From: Gallaecimonas sp. GXIMD4217
GTDB taxonomy: Bacteria; Pseudomonadota; Gammaproteobacteria; Enterobacterales; Gallaecimonadaceae
Assembly: GCF_038087665.1 (NCBI RefSeq)
Contig: NZ_CP149925.1
Span: forward strand, 2,108,870-2,172,869
DNA length: 64,000 nt
Direction: 5' to 3'
Shown here: one piece after another, positions 49,211 through 58,792 of the stretch
How the letters are laid out: every line of letters starts with the position of its first letter
Position numbering within the stretch: position 1 is the first letter of the stretch
Program-made: the position numbers and the translations under genes
The notes under the pieces: generated by a model
Seen by the model: only the letters and a program-made list of their open reading frames with translations
What the model was told of the DNA's origin: nothing
Database searches by the model: none

Positions 49211-52200
49211 ATGTCACCAAAGGTCAGCTGGTGCCTCAGGCTTGCACAACTTCCAGCTCTGCTGCTCATCCTTTCTTTCGCATTCTTTGCGCAAGCTGAA
49301 ACCCAATACTATGAAGCCCAGCGAGTAGGCTTGGACGAGGGCCTGACTCAAGCAACTGTGTTCGATATCGAGCAGGATGATGAAGGTTATTACTGGCTGG
49401 CCACTTCCAATGGTTTGAACCGTTTTGATGGATACGATATCAAGACATTTTTCTCAGATGACGCTACTTTTCCATCAAAATCAAATCTAATCCGTAAGAT
49501 CTTCATCGATTCCAAGAGCAATGTTTGGGTAGGTACACAAAGCGACTTGCTAGTTAGAAGAAAATCAGAGCAGATCTTCAAGCAGTTCAATAACATCTCT
49601 GGATCCCCTATTTGGCTTATTGATGAGGATAAAACAAACGAAAACCTCATCATCGGCTTTAATGACAGAATTGAAGTCTTCAAAGAATTTGACGATTCTA
49701 AGAAGCAGATCATTAGCATACCACGAGGGAAGTCCATAGCCTTCTCAAGAGAAAAAATATTAATCGGCACCCATGAAAAAGGACTATTTGAGTTAAGCCG
49801 AGATTACAAAGTGACCGAAAACACTGACCGTTTCGGACACAGAATCAATAGCATTCGTTACTACAATGGTGCTTTTTACATTGGTAGTGAACAGGGTTTA
49901 TTCTTTCTTTCCAATGATACAGCAAAAAAGCTTGACGATTCCTACACAAAAGACATTTCCGCATCCGACGCAGGGATTTTTTTTGCAACAGAAAAGGGCC
50001 TATACCAGTATAGGCACGGAAAGAAATTCAAACTAAACAGTTTTAATACATGGTCATTGCATATTAACTCAGAATCTATTGTCTCTGGAACCCATACTGA
50101 TGGCTTCATAAAATATAACGTTGTCCCCCTTGGGCTGGAAAACATTATCGATGCCATTCCTGGAAACTACATCCGCCATATTAGCTCTGATGGTAGAGGC
50201 AACCTCTTTTTTACTAGTGATAACGGCGTCTATTCAAGAGATGTTGAAAACACCCATTTTGAGACCTTAATACAGAATAAAGAGGCAAAAAAAACCTTTT
50301 CCATTGGTAAAGAGAGCATTTCAATATTCAATACTGGCGTTCTTTTAAAGAAAGAAAAAAAACCATCCCATTTCTACGAAACCAGATCGGGTGTCAATTT
50401 TGCCATATTCTCAAAGTCAACCTGGTGGTTGATTTGGCAAGATGGTGTTATTTCATCGTTTCCCACAAAAGAAGATCCTATTCAAGCCTGTTCGGCAGGA
50501 TTTGTAAACAGTTCTCTAGCATTAGATAGCACTAGTATTCTTTATGCTGGTGACAGTGGCATCTGTAAAACAAACCTTACCACTAAGGAAAGCAACAAGC
50601 TTATTGCAGATGTCTGGATTAGAAAACTGGAAGTTGTCAATGACAAAATCATTGCCATCTCCAATCATGGTAGCATCTACCAAGTCAATGACTCAGAAGT
50701 AAGACATCTTGGCCAAATAACACTTAGCAAAGGTGAAGAAATACTTTCCATCGAGATTATTCAGAGCGAAAACATTTTCTACCTGGCTTCTGCAACCTCA
50801 CTAGGAATAAGAGTTAACACACTGCGTGCTGATGAGAGTTGGACTGTAGACCTGGTTAGCTTTATCCCTATGAAAAATGGACCGCTAAAAGAGTATACTT
50901 CTCTTTCATCAACAACAGACGGAAATGGGAGAATCTATTTTGGTGGAATCAACGGTTACTCCGTTATTAATCCCACAGAATTTTCGAAAGAAAAGAAAAG
51001 CCACGAAGTAAAAATTACCAAGGTCAAGCTTTTTGATAATGAGCATGATGATCTTTTAAATTCAACACATGAAAAAAACCTCAGACTAAGGTATTCTGAC
51101 TATCCTATATCTTTTACTCTTGCTGCACCCGGGCATCCTTCACCTGGAAATATTTCCTTTTACTATCAACTGTCTGATTATGGTGACAGGTGGTATAGTC
51201 TGGATAAAAAATCAAGAACCCTGACTCTCAGCAGATTAGAGCCTGGTGAACATGAACTACACTTCATGGCAAAAGACCATAACGATTTCATCGTCGGCAG
51301 ACTAGATGGTCTTTTGCTCGAAGTCGCCCCCCCTTGGTGGAAATCAACTGCTGCCTATTCTATCTATATCTCTATTATTTCACTTTTTGCCCTTCACATA
51401 CTGAACATTATCCGTATTAGAAGGCAGCAACATTTAAAGGTAATTGAAAGTGAAGAGCGCCTGAAACTTGCACTGTGGGGCAGTGGCGACGAACTCTGGG
51501 ACTGGGATATCAGGGAAGGGAAGATCTACCGGTCCAATATGTGGGAATCACTGGAACTCCCTGAGGATGGACTTCGACACGGTGCCACTAGCGATAACAG
51601 CAACATCCATAGGAATGACATAGACCGAGTCAAGCACGCACTCAACTCCTGCTTTGTGGGGGACAGCGACAGCTTCGAAGTGACTTACAGGGTCAAGGGA
51701 CACGATGACCAGTGGATCTGGATCCTGGATAGGGGAAAGGTCGTCGAATACAACGACTACGGCGCCCCTCTGCGTATGACAGGGACACTGAAGAATATCT
51801 CTCAACTCAAGAAGGCAGAAGAGAAACTCAAGTTGTTCGCCAAGAGCTTTGAAAACATCTCGGACGCCGTCTGTGTCCTGACTGCTGACTTCGTGGTGGT
51901 GGAAACCAACACGGCCTTTACCGATATTACCGGCTACACAAGAGAGACTGTCATCAACAAGCCCTGGAAATTCTCACTCTACAGCGAGCCCTTTACTGCC
52001 CAGATATTGAATGGCCTGCAGAAACACGGCCGTTGGCATGATGAGTTGGAAGCCGAGAGGGCGAATGGTGATATCTACCCCATCGAGATCACCATCGACA
52101 CCATTCGCGACGAAGATGAAAAAACAACCCATTTTGTCGCCGTCTTTTCTGATATTTCTGAACGAAAGGAACGTGAGCGAGAGCTGGAAAGGCTGACCAA

Positions 52201-53506
52201 CACCGACACCCTGACCAACCTGCCCAACCGCAGCTACTTCATGACCATGCTGGAGAGCCTGGTCAGGCGTCAAAAAGCTTTTTCACTGTTGATCCTGGAT
52301 ATCAACAACTTCAAGCAGATCAATGACTCCTTGGGCCACCAGAGCGGTGACCAGATGCTGGTCGAAGTCGCGGAGCGCCTGCAATATGTGCTGGGTGAGT
52401 CCCATACCCTCTACCGGCTTGGCGGCGACGAGTTCGCCATCCTCGTCGAGCAGCCCCCCCGCCTGGAGGATGCTACCCGCTTGTCCCGTTCTCTGCACCG
52501 ACAGCTCTACGCGCCTTTCTATCTCAAGGGGCAGGAAGTGAACGTCGGCTGTTCCATAGGCGCCGTCTTCTATCCGGAAGATGGTGAAACACCGGAGACC
52601 CTGCTCAGAAATGCCGACGCCGCCATGTACCATGCCAAACAGGTCGGTGGAGAGAGTTGTCAGTTCTTCTCCAGCTCCATGAACGAACAGGCCCTGGCCA
52701 GGCTGGCCTTGGAAAGCCGTATCCGCCGCGCCATCAGGGATGGCGCCTTTGAACTCCACTACCAGGCCAAGGCGGATACCGAGTCATCGCGCATTTGCGG
52801 CGTGGAAGCCCTGTTGCGACTGAGTGATGGTAAGGGCGGCTACATATCCCCGGCCGAGTTCATTCCTGTTGCCGAGGAAAGCGGCCTCATCGTCGACATC
52901 GGTGCCTGGGTGTTGCGGGCCGCCTCTGAGCAGGTCAGGCATTGGTACGATGCCGGCATCTTCCGAGGCCGTATCGCCGTCAATCTGTCAGCAAAGCAAT
53001 TCAAGCAGGGGGATCTTGTCGAACGCATCGATGAAATCCTGGATGAAACCGGCCTGCCGGCCCACCTCCTCGAGCTGGAAATAACGGAAGGTACCATGAT
53101 GGAAGATCCGACCCGGGCCGTTTCCGTCATGAACCGCCTGCGTGAGCGGGGCATCACCCTGGCCATGGACGATTTCGGTACCGGCTACTCGTCCCTGTCA
53201 CATCTGCGACAATTTCCCGTCACCACCGTCAAGATTGACCGTTCATTCATCCGGGAATTGACGCCGGAGAATGCCAGCAAGAGCCTGACCGCCGCCATCA
53301 TGTCGCTGGCGGAAAACCTGGATCTGTCCGTGGTCGCGGAAGGGGTGGAAACGGAAGAGCAGCTGCAGGCTCTGAAAGATCTGCACTGCAAGCAGGTACA
53401 GGGTTTCCTGTTCAGTCGCCCCGTACCGGCTTTGGACTTTGAACGGCTATTGACCACAAGGGAGGGATTTCTGGGGACCGCACAAATCATTTCAATAACG
53501 AAATAA
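49211..53506 (+). CDS. Propeller/Y_Y_Y/PAS/GGDEF/EAL cyclic-di-GMP sensor protein
   Basis: The 1431-residue protein has a signal peptide (about 1-30), a long periplasmic region with two-component-propeller repeats (for example DIEQDDEGYYWLATSNGLNRFDG, ISSDGRGNLFFTSDNGVYS) to about 610, a Y_Y_Y domain near 640-710, a transmembrane helix near 713-735, two PAS domains, GGDEF at 1071-1075, and a complete EAL domain (EAL at 1199-1201, DDFGTGYSSL at 1320). Both catalytic motifs are intact, so it could make or degrade c-di-GMP. The RxxD inhibitory site before GGDEF is absent. The first two thirds are AT-rich and the rest is GC-rich like the genome. Ligand unknown. Confidence 0.92.
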   Translation: MSPKVSWCLRLAQLPALLLILSFAFFAQAETQYYEAQRVGLDEGLTQATVFDIEQDDEGYYWLATSNGLNRFDGYDIKTFFSDDATFPSKSNLIRKIFIDSKSNVWVGTQSDLLVRRKSEQIFKQFNNISGSPIWLIDEDKTNENLIIGFNDRIEVFKEFDDSKKQIISIPRGKSIAFSREKILIGTHEKGLFELSRDYKVTENTDRFGHRINSIRYYNGAFYIGSEQGLFFLSNDTAKKLDDSYTKDISASDAGIFFATEKGLYQYRHGKKFKLNSFNTWSLHINSESIVSGTHTDGFIKYNVVPLGLENIIDAIPGNYIRHISSDGRGNLFFTSDNGVYSRDVENTHFETLIQNKEAKKTFSIGKESISIFNTGVLLKKEKKPSHFYETRSGVNFAIFSKSTWWLIWQDGVISSFPTKEDPIQACSAGFVNSSLALDSTSILYAGDSGICKTNLTTKESNKLIADVWIRKLEVVNDKIIAISNHGSIYQVNDSEVRHLGQITLSKGEEILSIEIIQSENIFYLASATSLGIRVNTLRADESWTVDLVSFIPMKNGPLKEYTSLSSTTDGNGRIYFGGINGYSVINPTEFSKEKKSHEVKITKVKLFDNEHDDLLNSTHEKNLRLRYSDYPISFTLAAPGHPSPGNISFYYQLSDYGDRWYSLDKKSRTLTLSRLEPGEHELHFMAKDHNDFIVGRLDGLLLEVAPPWWKSTAAYSIYISIISLFALHILNIIRIRRQQHLKVIESEERLKLALWGSGDELWDWDIREGKIYRSNMWESLELPEDGLRHGATSDNSNIHRNDIDRVKHALNSCFVGDSDSFEVTYRVKGHDDQWIWILDRGKVVEYNDYGAPLRMTGTLKNISQLKKAEEKLKLFAKSFENISDAVCVLTADFVVVETNTAFTDITGYTRETVINKPWKFSLYSEPFTAQILNGLQKHGRWHDELEAERANGDIYPIEITIDTIRDEDEKTTHFVAVFSDISERKERERELERLTNTDTLTNLPNRSYFMTMLESLVRRQKAFSLLILDINNFKQINDSLGHQSGDQMLVEVAERLQYVLGESHTLYRLGGDEFAILVEQPPRLEDATRLSRSLHRQLYAPFYLKGQEVNVGCSIGAVFYPEDGETPETLLRNADAAMYHAKQVGGESCQFFSSSMNEQALARLALESRIRRAIRDGAFELHYQAKADTESSRICGVEALLRLSDGKGGYISPAEFIPVAEESGLIVDIGAWVLRAASEQVRHWYDAGIFRGRIAVNLSAKQFKQGDLVERIDEILDETGLPAHLLELEITEGTMMEDPTRAVSVMNRLRERGITLAMDDFGTGYSSLSHLRQFPVTTVKIDRSFIRELTPENASKSLTAAIMSLAENLDLSVVAEGVETEEQLQALKDLHCKQVQGFLFSRPVPALDFERLLTTREGFLGTAQIISITK

Positions 53507-53570
53507 TTGGCACGCGCTTTGTATTAATCAGGTTGGACATTTGGACCAACTGTTAAAAAGGAATAAGAAA

Positions 53571-53702
53571 ATGCTGAACATTGCCCTCATCACCGCACTG
53601 CTGAACCTGCTTGGCGTACAGAGCGCTCCCGAAGCTCAGACCATGGCCGCTCCTGCCGGTGCCGGTGAAACCGTCGCCATCGAAGAAGGCGTAGCCATCT
53701 AA
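53571..53702 (+). CDS. 43-residue peptide with hydrophobic N-terminus
   Basis: The frame runs from ATG to TAA with AGGA eight bases before the ATG. The first 17 residues (MLNIALITALLNLLGVQ) are hydrophobic and signal-like, followed by an Ala/Gly/Glu-rich tail ending EEGVAI. It starts 64 bases after the sensor gene, on the same strand, and precedes a second tiny frame and a terminator. No family recognised; it could be a secreted or membrane peptide. Confidence 0.5.
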   Translation: MLNIALITALLNLLGVQSAPEAQTMAAPAGAGETVAIEEGVAI

Positions 53703-53706
53703 TATT

Positions 53707-53817
53707 ATGACAGCCCTAGTGAAAGCCTGGCTCAACAAACGACGCAAGCGTCGTGTCCGGCTGCCGTCAGGGCTGGAGACACTGACCGTGACCCCAGCCC
53801 GAAAATGGTGGTCCTAA
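53707..53817 (+). CDS. 36-residue basic peptide
   Basis: ATG lies four bases after the stop of the preceding small gene, with no ribosome site of its own, so translation would depend on coupling. The peptide is very basic (WLNKRRKRRVRLPSG) and ends KWWS; the stop is at the edge of a strong terminator. It may be real or a chance frame. Confidence 0.35.
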   Translation: MTALVKAWLNKRRKRRVRLPSGLETLTVTPARKWWS

Positions 53818-53842
53818 AAAAGGCGCCCTAGGGCGCCTTTTT
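53816..53842. terminator. Bidirectional terminator after the small reading frames
   Basis: AAAGGCGCCC and GGGCGCCTTT pair around TA with A and T runs on the two sides, serving the plus-strand small genes and the minus-strand membrane-protein gene. Confidence 0.9.
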
Positions 53843-53843
53843 C

Positions 53844-54041
53844 TTATGCTCGCAGTATGACTCCCCCGAAGCCGCAAACCCTGCGCCACCACAGGCGTTT
53901 CTGAATGCTCATCAGCGGCCAGGCCAGGGGGCCCAGTAGAAAGCCCATCAATGCCCAGTAGCGCGGCCTAATGCCCCCCTTCCATGCTTCCACATAGAAC
54001 CAGCAGGCACAGATCACACTGACAACCAACAACCAGGGCAT
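53844..54041 (-). CDS. Small inner-membrane protein, 65 residues
   Basis: The product has two hydrophobic segments (LLVVSVICACWFYVEAW and a second around YWALMGFLLGPLAWPLM), then a basic tail (QKRLWWRRV). GAGGAAAG lies at good spacing before the ATG and a terminator directly follows the stop, which support a real gene. No function can be assigned. Confidence 0.65.
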   Translation of the reverse strand: MPWLLVVSVICACWFYVEAWKGGIRPRYWALMGFLLGPLAWPLMSIQKRLWWRRVCGFGGVILRA

Positions 54042-54103
54042 TCGACTTTCCTCTTACTGCAAGGGCGCGGCATCCTACCATGCAGTCGATATTTTGACCA
54101 AAC

Positions 54104-54129
54104 AAAAAGGAGGCCCATGCCTCCTTTTT
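54104..54129 (-). terminator. Intrinsic terminator of fadI-fadJ
   Basis: AAAAAGGAGGC and GCCTCCTTTTT pair around CCAT, 20 bases past the fadJ stop, with a T run on the minus strand. Confidence 0.88.
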
Positions 54130-54149
54130 GACGCTGCGTCACTATCTCG

Positions 54150-56306
54150 TCAGTCGTGATAGAAGCGCTCACCCTGCTCGGCCATGGTCTTGAGCAGTTC
54201 ACAAGGCGCGAAACGGCTGCCATGCTGACTCTCAAGCTGTGCCAGCTTGGCTACCACGGCCTTGACGCCCAGCTTGTCCATATAACGGAAGGGACCGCCC
54301 TGGAAGGGCGGGAAACCGATACCGAAGATGGCGCCGATGTCGCCGTCCCGGGCGTTGCGGATGATGCCCTCCTCCAGGCAGCGTGCCGACTCGTTGAGCA
54401 TCTGCATCATGGCCCGCTCGGCAATGGCCTCCAGCTCCAGCTTGCCGGCCGGGCTGATCCCCAATACCCGGTAAACGCTCTCGTCCACCGGCTTCTTCGG
54501 AGCCTTCTTGAGCGGATTCCAGGACTTGGGCAGGTTCTTGTACTGGTAGATACCCTTCTGGCTCTTCTTGCCCTTGCGGCCATCGGCCAGCAGCTTGTCG
54601 AAGGCGGCCGGCGCCTTGAAGCGCTCACCCAGTTCCTGTTCCAGGATGGGGGCGATCTTGGCACCCACGTCGATGCCCACTTCGTCCAGCAGGGTCATGG
54701 GGCCCACCGGCATGCCGAACTGGGTCAACGCCTTGTCCAGCTTCTCCACCGGCTCCCCTTCCATCAGCAGGAAGGCGGCCTCGTTCATGTACAGGCCCAG
54801 GATACGGTTGACGTAGAAACCGGCGCCGTCCTTGACCACGATGGGCGTCTTGCCCTGGCGACGGGCAAAGGCCACGGTATCGGCGATGGTCTGCTCTGAG
54901 GTCTTGTCGTGGGCGATGATCTCCACCAGGGGCATCTTGTCCACGGGTGAGAAATAATGCAGACCGATGACGTTCTCCGGCCGCTTTGCCCCTTCGGCGA
55001 TCTGGGTGATCGGCAGCGACGAGGTGTTGGTGGCAAAGATGGTCTCGGGGCGGCAATGGCTTTCCACGTCCTTGACCATCTGACGCTTGAGCTCCAGATC
55101 CTCGAACACCGCCTCGATCACGATGTCGGCATCGTGGAAGCCCCGGTACTGAGTATCGCCGGTCAGCATCATCATCTGCTTCTGCATCTCGGCCTTGAGC
55201 ATATGGCGGCGCCTGACCTTCTTGTTGAGCAGATCATAGCTGTACTTGAGCGCGTGGCTGATGCCCTGGTGGCCGATGTCCTTGATACGGGCCGGCACCC
55301 CGGCCTTGTTGACGGTCACATGGGCGATGCCGCCACCCATCAGGCCACCGCCCAGCACGGCCGCCTTGGCCACCTGGCGCGGCTCCACGCCCTCGGCGCC
55401 GGTTTCCTTCTTCATCTCGGTGGTGGCGAAGAAGATACCGCGCAGCTGCTTGCTTTCGGGGGTCATCACCAGCTCACCGAAGTGCCTGGCTTCCAGGGCC
55501 AGGCCCTCGGCCATGCCGCTGCTCATGCCGACCCGTACGCAATCGAGGATCTTCAGGGGTGCCGGGTAATGGCCCTTGGTCTTCTTCAGCACCTGCTTGC
55601 GGGCCTGATCGAAAAGGATGTTGCGGCCGGCGCCATTGCCTTCCAGCAGCTTGGCCACCACGCCCTGCTGGGGGCCCTCGCGGTCGGGCTTGCCGGCCTG
55701 GGCCAGCTTGACGGCGGCCTCGACCAGGATGCTCCTGGGCACCACTTCGTCCACCAGGCCGGCCTTCTTGGCCTGCTTGGCGCGCAGCTGCTTGCCGGTC
55801 AGCATCATGTCCAGGGCCTTCTGGATCCCCACCAGGCGCGGCAGGCGCTGGGTACCACCTGAGCCCGGCAGCAGGCCCAGCTGGACCTCGGGCAGGCCCA
55901 GGGCGGTCTTGGCATCGTCGGAGCAGATCCGGGCATGGCAAGCCATGGCCAGCTCCAGGCCGCCGCCCAGGCAGGGACCGTGAATGGCCGCCACCAGCGG
56001 CATCTTCAGGCCTTCCAGCTCGGCGCAGATGGCATGGCCCTGCTTGGACAGCGCCTCGGCGTCGGCGGCGCTCTGGCAGGCGTCCAGCATGCCGATGTCG
56101 GCGCCGGCAATGAAGGAGTCCGCCTTGCCGGACACCAGCACCAGGCCCTTGACCTGGGGATCGTGCTTGATCTCGGCAAGAATGGCGCCGATCTCGTCGG
56201 CAAATTCCGCCTTCAGGGTGTTCATGGACTCGCCCGGCACATCCATGGTGATGATGCCGATGCCGTCTTCCCGAAGCTCGAGGCTAAAGGTCTTTTGTTC
56301 GCTCAT
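54150..56306 (-). CDS. fadJ: FadJ, multifunctional fatty-acid oxidation complex alpha subunit
   Basis: FadJ has enoyl-CoA hydratase and 3-hydroxyacyl-CoA dehydrogenase activities and works with FadI. The 718-residue protein has an N-terminal crotonase domain ([47 protein letters not shown]) and a dehydrogenase domain starting near residue 310 ([39 protein letters not shown]). Its ATG shares one base with the fadI stop (TAATG). The sequence and fadI-fadJ order distinguish it from FadB. Confidence 0.95.
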   Translation of the reverse strand: MSEQKTFSLELREDGIGIITMDVPGESMNTLKAEFADEIGAILAEIKHDPQVKGLVLVSGKADSFIAGADIGMLDACQSAADAEALSKQGHAICAELEGLKMPLVAAIHGPCLGGGLELAMACHARICSDDAKTALGLPEVQLGLLPGSGGTQRLPRLVGIQKALDMMLTGKQLRAKQAKKAGLVDEVVPRSILVEAAVKLAQAGKPDREGPQQGVVAKLLEGNGAGRNILFDQARKQVLKKTKGHYPAPLKILDCVRVGMSSGMAEGLALEARHFGELVMTPESKQLRGIFFATTEMKKETGAEGVEPRQVAKAAVLGGGLMGGGIAHVTVNKAGVPARIKDIGHQGISHALKYSYDLLNKKVRRRHMLKAEMQKQMMMLTGDTQYRGFHDADIVIEAVFEDLELKRQMVKDVESHCRPETIFATNTSSLPITQIAEGAKRPENVIGLHYFSPVDKMPLVEIIAHDKTSEQTIADTVAFARRQGKTPIVVKDGAGFYVNRILGLYMNEAAFLLMEGEPVEKLDKALTQFGMPVGPMTLLDEVGIDVGAKIAPILEQELGERFKAPAAFDKLLADGRKGKKSQKGIYQYKNLPKSWNPLKKAPKKPVDESVYRVLGISPAGKLELEAIAERAMMQMLNESARCLEEGIIRNARDGDIGAIFGIGFPPFQGGPFRYMDKLGVKAVVAKLAQLESQHGSRFAPCELLKTMAEQGERFYHD

Positions 56307-57619
56307 TATTCTGTCTCCACTACCATGGCTGCGCCCAGGCCGCCGGCGGCGCAGGCGGTGGTCAGGCCCAGGCCGCCGCCGCGGCGTTTCAGCTCGTGCA
56401 GGGTCTGGGTGATCATGCGGGTACCGGTGGCGGCAAAGGGATGGCCGTAGGCGATGGAGCCGCCCAGCACGTTGAACTTGTCCATGTCGATCTCGCCGAT
56501 GGCCTTGCTGCGACCCAGCTTTTCCTGGGCGAATCTGTCGGAGGCGAACATCTTGACGTTGGCCAGGGTCTGGGCGGCAAAGGCCTCGTGCATGTCGATC
56601 AGGGTCAGATCGGACAGGCTAAGGCCGGCCCTATCCAGCGCCAGGGGGGTGGCATAGCTGGGGCCCATCAGCATGTCTTCCCAGACGTCGATGGCGGCAA
56701 AGGCATAGGAGCGGATGTAACCCAAAGGCTGGTAGCCCAGCTCCTTGGCCCGGCTCTCCCGCATCAGCACCACGGCGGAGGCGCCGTCGGTCAGGGGCGT
56801 GGCGTTGGCGGCGGTGACGGTGCCGTGCTTGCGGTCGAACACCGGACGCAGCTTGGCGTAGCTGGCCAGCTCGGAGTTTTCCCGCACATTGTTGTCCTTG
56901 TCCAGGAAGCCCTTGTAGGGTTCGGCGTGGGCGGTCATCACCTCGTCGGTGAGCAGCCCCTCGGCCCAGGCCTTGGCGGCCAGGCTATGGGAGCGGTGGG
57001 CCAGCTCGTCTTGGGCGGCGCGGCTGATGCCATGGCTCTTGGCCATCTGCTCGGCGGTCTGGCCCATGGACAGGCCTGTGGTGTATTCGGCCACCGCCGG
57101 CGGTACCGGCGCCAGATCCTTGAGCTTCAGTCGCTTGAAGATGTTGAACTTCTGGCCAAAGGTCTTGGCCTTGGTCAGATCCACCAGGGCCCGGGCCAGG
57201 TTCTTGGACACGCCTATGGGCAGCACCGAGGAGGAGTCGGCACCACCGGCCACGCCCACGTCGACGGTACCGGAGATGATGGATTCGGCGACATTGGCCA
57301 CGGACTGGAAGGAGGTGGCGCAGGCCCTAGACACGCTGTAGGCATCGGTGTGCACGTTCATGCCGGTGCCGAGCACGATCTCCCGGGCGATGTTGGGCGC
57401 TTCCGGCATCTGCACCACCTGGCCGAAGACCAGTTGATCGATGACCTTGGGGTCCAGCTCCATCCGCTGGATCAGCTCGTTGACCACCATCTTGCCCAGA
57501 TCCAGCGCCGGCACACCGTGGTAGTAGGTGGCCTGGCGGGCAAAGGGCGTACGCAGACCGGCGACAACGGCGATACGCTCGCCGCCGTGGGTCTTGAGTT
57601 GCTGGGTTCTTGCCGTCAT
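56306..57619 (-). CDS. fadI: FadI, acetyl-CoA acyltransferase
   Basis: FadI is the thiolase of the FadIJ beta-oxidation complex. The 437-residue protein has the nucleophile cysteine in [25 protein letters not shown], the histidine in [17 protein letters not shown], and the second cysteine in [19 protein letters not shown] lies five bases before the ATG. A FadR-like operator and a promoter lie 38-90 bases upstream, so the operon should be induced by long-chain acyl-CoA. Confidence 0.96.
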   Translation of the reverse strand: MTARTQQLKTHGGERIAVVAGLRTPFARQATYYHGVPALDLGKMVVNELIQRMELDPKVIDQLVFGQVVQMPEAPNIAREIVLGTGMNVHTDAYSVSRACATSFQSVANVAESIISGTVDVGVAGGADSSSVLPIGVSKNLARALVDLTKAKTFGQKFNIFKRLKLKDLAPVPPAVAEYTTGLSMGQTAEQMAKSHGISRAAQDELAHRSHSLAAKAWAEGLLTDEVMTAHAEPYKGFLDKDNNVRENSELASYAKLRPVFDRKHGTVTAANATPLTDGASAVVLMRESRAKELGYQPLGYIRSYAFAAIDVWEDMLMGPSYATPLALDRAGLSLSDLTLIDMHEAFAAQTLANVKMFASDRFAQEKLGRSKAIGEIDMDKFNVLGGSIAYGHPFAATGTRMITQTLHELKRRGGGLGLTTACAAGGLGAAMVVETE

Positions 57620-57642
57620 CCCTATCCTCTTCTTCTCTGCTA

Positions 57643-57659
57643 TCTGTGCGCTGCACAGA
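57643..57659. repeat. Inverted repeat in the fadI leader
   Basis: TCTGTGC and GCACAGA are separated by three bases and overlap the FadR-like operator by three bases. It could form a small hairpin in the fadI 5' leader or extend the regulatory site. Confidence 0.5.
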
Positions 57660-57671
57660 GGTCTGACCTCT
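57657..57671. promoter_or_regulatory. FadR-type operator of fadI-fadJ
   Basis: AGAGGTCTGACCTCT is a perfect dyad around its central base and contains the GGTCnGACC core of the gammaproteobacterial FadR site. It lies just downstream of the -10 box, over the expected transcription start, so binding would block transcription. Confidence 0.75.
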
Positions 57672-57680
57672 AAAGGCCCG

Positions 57681-57709
57681 ATTGTAACGACTCCCTCACA
57701 AAATGAAAA
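57681..57709 (-). promoter_or_regulatory. Sigma-70 promoter of fadI-fadJ
   Basis: On the minus strand TTTTCA (57704-57709) and TACAAT (57681-57686) are 17 bases apart, about 62 bases before the fadI ATG. Confidence 0.6.
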
Positions 57710-57765
57710 CGCTTCCCTGGTCGGGCCGTTGTTCCGTCAAGGCATCCGAGCGGCCGGCGCTGGTT

Positions 57766-57794
57766 AAGGCGCTGTAGATTTACGCGCCTTTTTT
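57766..57794 (+). terminator. Terminator-like hairpin before the MoxR gene
   Basis: AAGGCGC and GCGCCTT pair around an 11-base loop and are followed by TTTT on the plus strand, 41 bases before the MoxR start. No plus-strand gene lies upstream for it to close, so it may be a leader attenuator or the end of a small RNA. Confidence 0.5.
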
Positions 57795-57835
57795 CGTTAC
57801 AACGGGGGCTTCGAAAGAGAATAATCATAAAATCC

Positions 57836-58792
57836 ATGACACGCGCCGCCTTCACTCGACTACGCAGCCACCTGGACAAGCAGGTGGTGGGACAACAGCA
57901 ACTCACCGAGAAACTGCTCATCGCCCTGTTGGCCGACGGCCACCTGATCGTCGAAGGCCCACCGGGCCTGGCCAAGACAAGGGCCATCAAGGCGGTGGCC
58001 CAGGGCATCGAAGGGGACTTCCACCGGGTCCAGTTCACCCCGGATCTGCTGCCGGCGGATCTGACCGGCACCGACATCTACCGCCCCGAAACCGGCGAGT
58101 TCAGTTTCCAGTCCGGGCCCCTGTTCCACAACCTGCTGCTGGCGGACGAGATCAACAGAGCCCCGGCCAAGGTACAGTCCGCCCTGCTGGAAGCCATGGC
58201 CGAGGGCCAGATCACCGTCGGCAAGACCAGCTACCCGCTGCCGAAGCTGTTCCTGGTCATGGCCACCCAGAACCCCCTGGAGCAGGAAGGCACCTACCCC
58301 CTGCCCGAGGCCCAGCTGGACCGCTTCCTGATGCACGTGGAGGTGGACTACCCGGACGCCCAGACCGAGCTGGCCATACTGCGCCTCAACCGCCAGGAAG
58401 CCATCGAGGACAGCCCGGTCACCATAGAGCCCATCGGCCAGGACGACATCTTCAAGGCCCGCCGGGAGATCTTCCACCTGCACCTGAGCGACGCCGTGGA
58501 GCAGTACATCATCGCCCTGACCATGGCCACCCGGGATCCCGCCCAGGTTGACGAGGAGCTGGCCGGCTGGCTGGCCTACGGCGCCAGCCCCAGGGCCACC
58601 TCGGCCCTGGAGCGCTGTGCCCGGGCCCGGGCCTGGCTGGCCGGCCGTGACTTCGTCACTCCAGACGACGTCCAGGCCCTGGTACCCAACGTGCTGCGCC
58701 ACCGCCTGCTGCTCTCCTACCAGGCCGAAGCCAGTGGCATCACCATGGACCAGGTCATCGATCGCATCCTGACCCGCGTGCCATGTCCGTAG
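57836..58792 (+). CDS. MoxR family AAA+ ATPase
   Basis: The 318-residue ATPase has Walker A GPPGLAKT, Walker B LLLADEINRAPAKVQSALLEAM, and sensor TQNPLEQEGTYPLPEAQLDRF, all typical of MoxR proteins, which act as chaperone-like ATPases for partner VWA proteins. It is the first gene of the operon, with DUF58 overlapping its last ten bases and two VWA proteins downstream. The leader contains a terminator-like hairpin; no strong ribosome site is seen before the ATG. Confidence 0.92.
   Translation: MTRAAFTRLRSHLDKQVVGQQQLTEKLLIALLADGHLIVEGPPGLAKTRAIKAVAQGIEGDFHRVQFTPDLLPADLTGTDIYRPETGEFSFQSGPLFHNLLLADEINRAPAKVQSALLEAMAEGQITVGKTSYPLPKLFLVMATQNPLEQEGTYPLPEAQLDRFLMHVEVDYPDAQTELAILRLNRQEAIEDSPVTIEPIGQDDIFKARREIFHLHLSDAVEQYIIALTMATRDPAQVDEELAGWLAYGASPRATSALERCARARAWLAGRDFVTPDDVQALVPNVLRHRLLLSYQAEASGITMDQVIDRILTRVPCP

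Noticed and set aside
49078-49269. A 63-codon minus-strand frame upstream of the lipoprotein gene.
   Set aside because: It overlaps the start and signal peptide of the large sensor gene on the other strand and has no ribosome site or family match.
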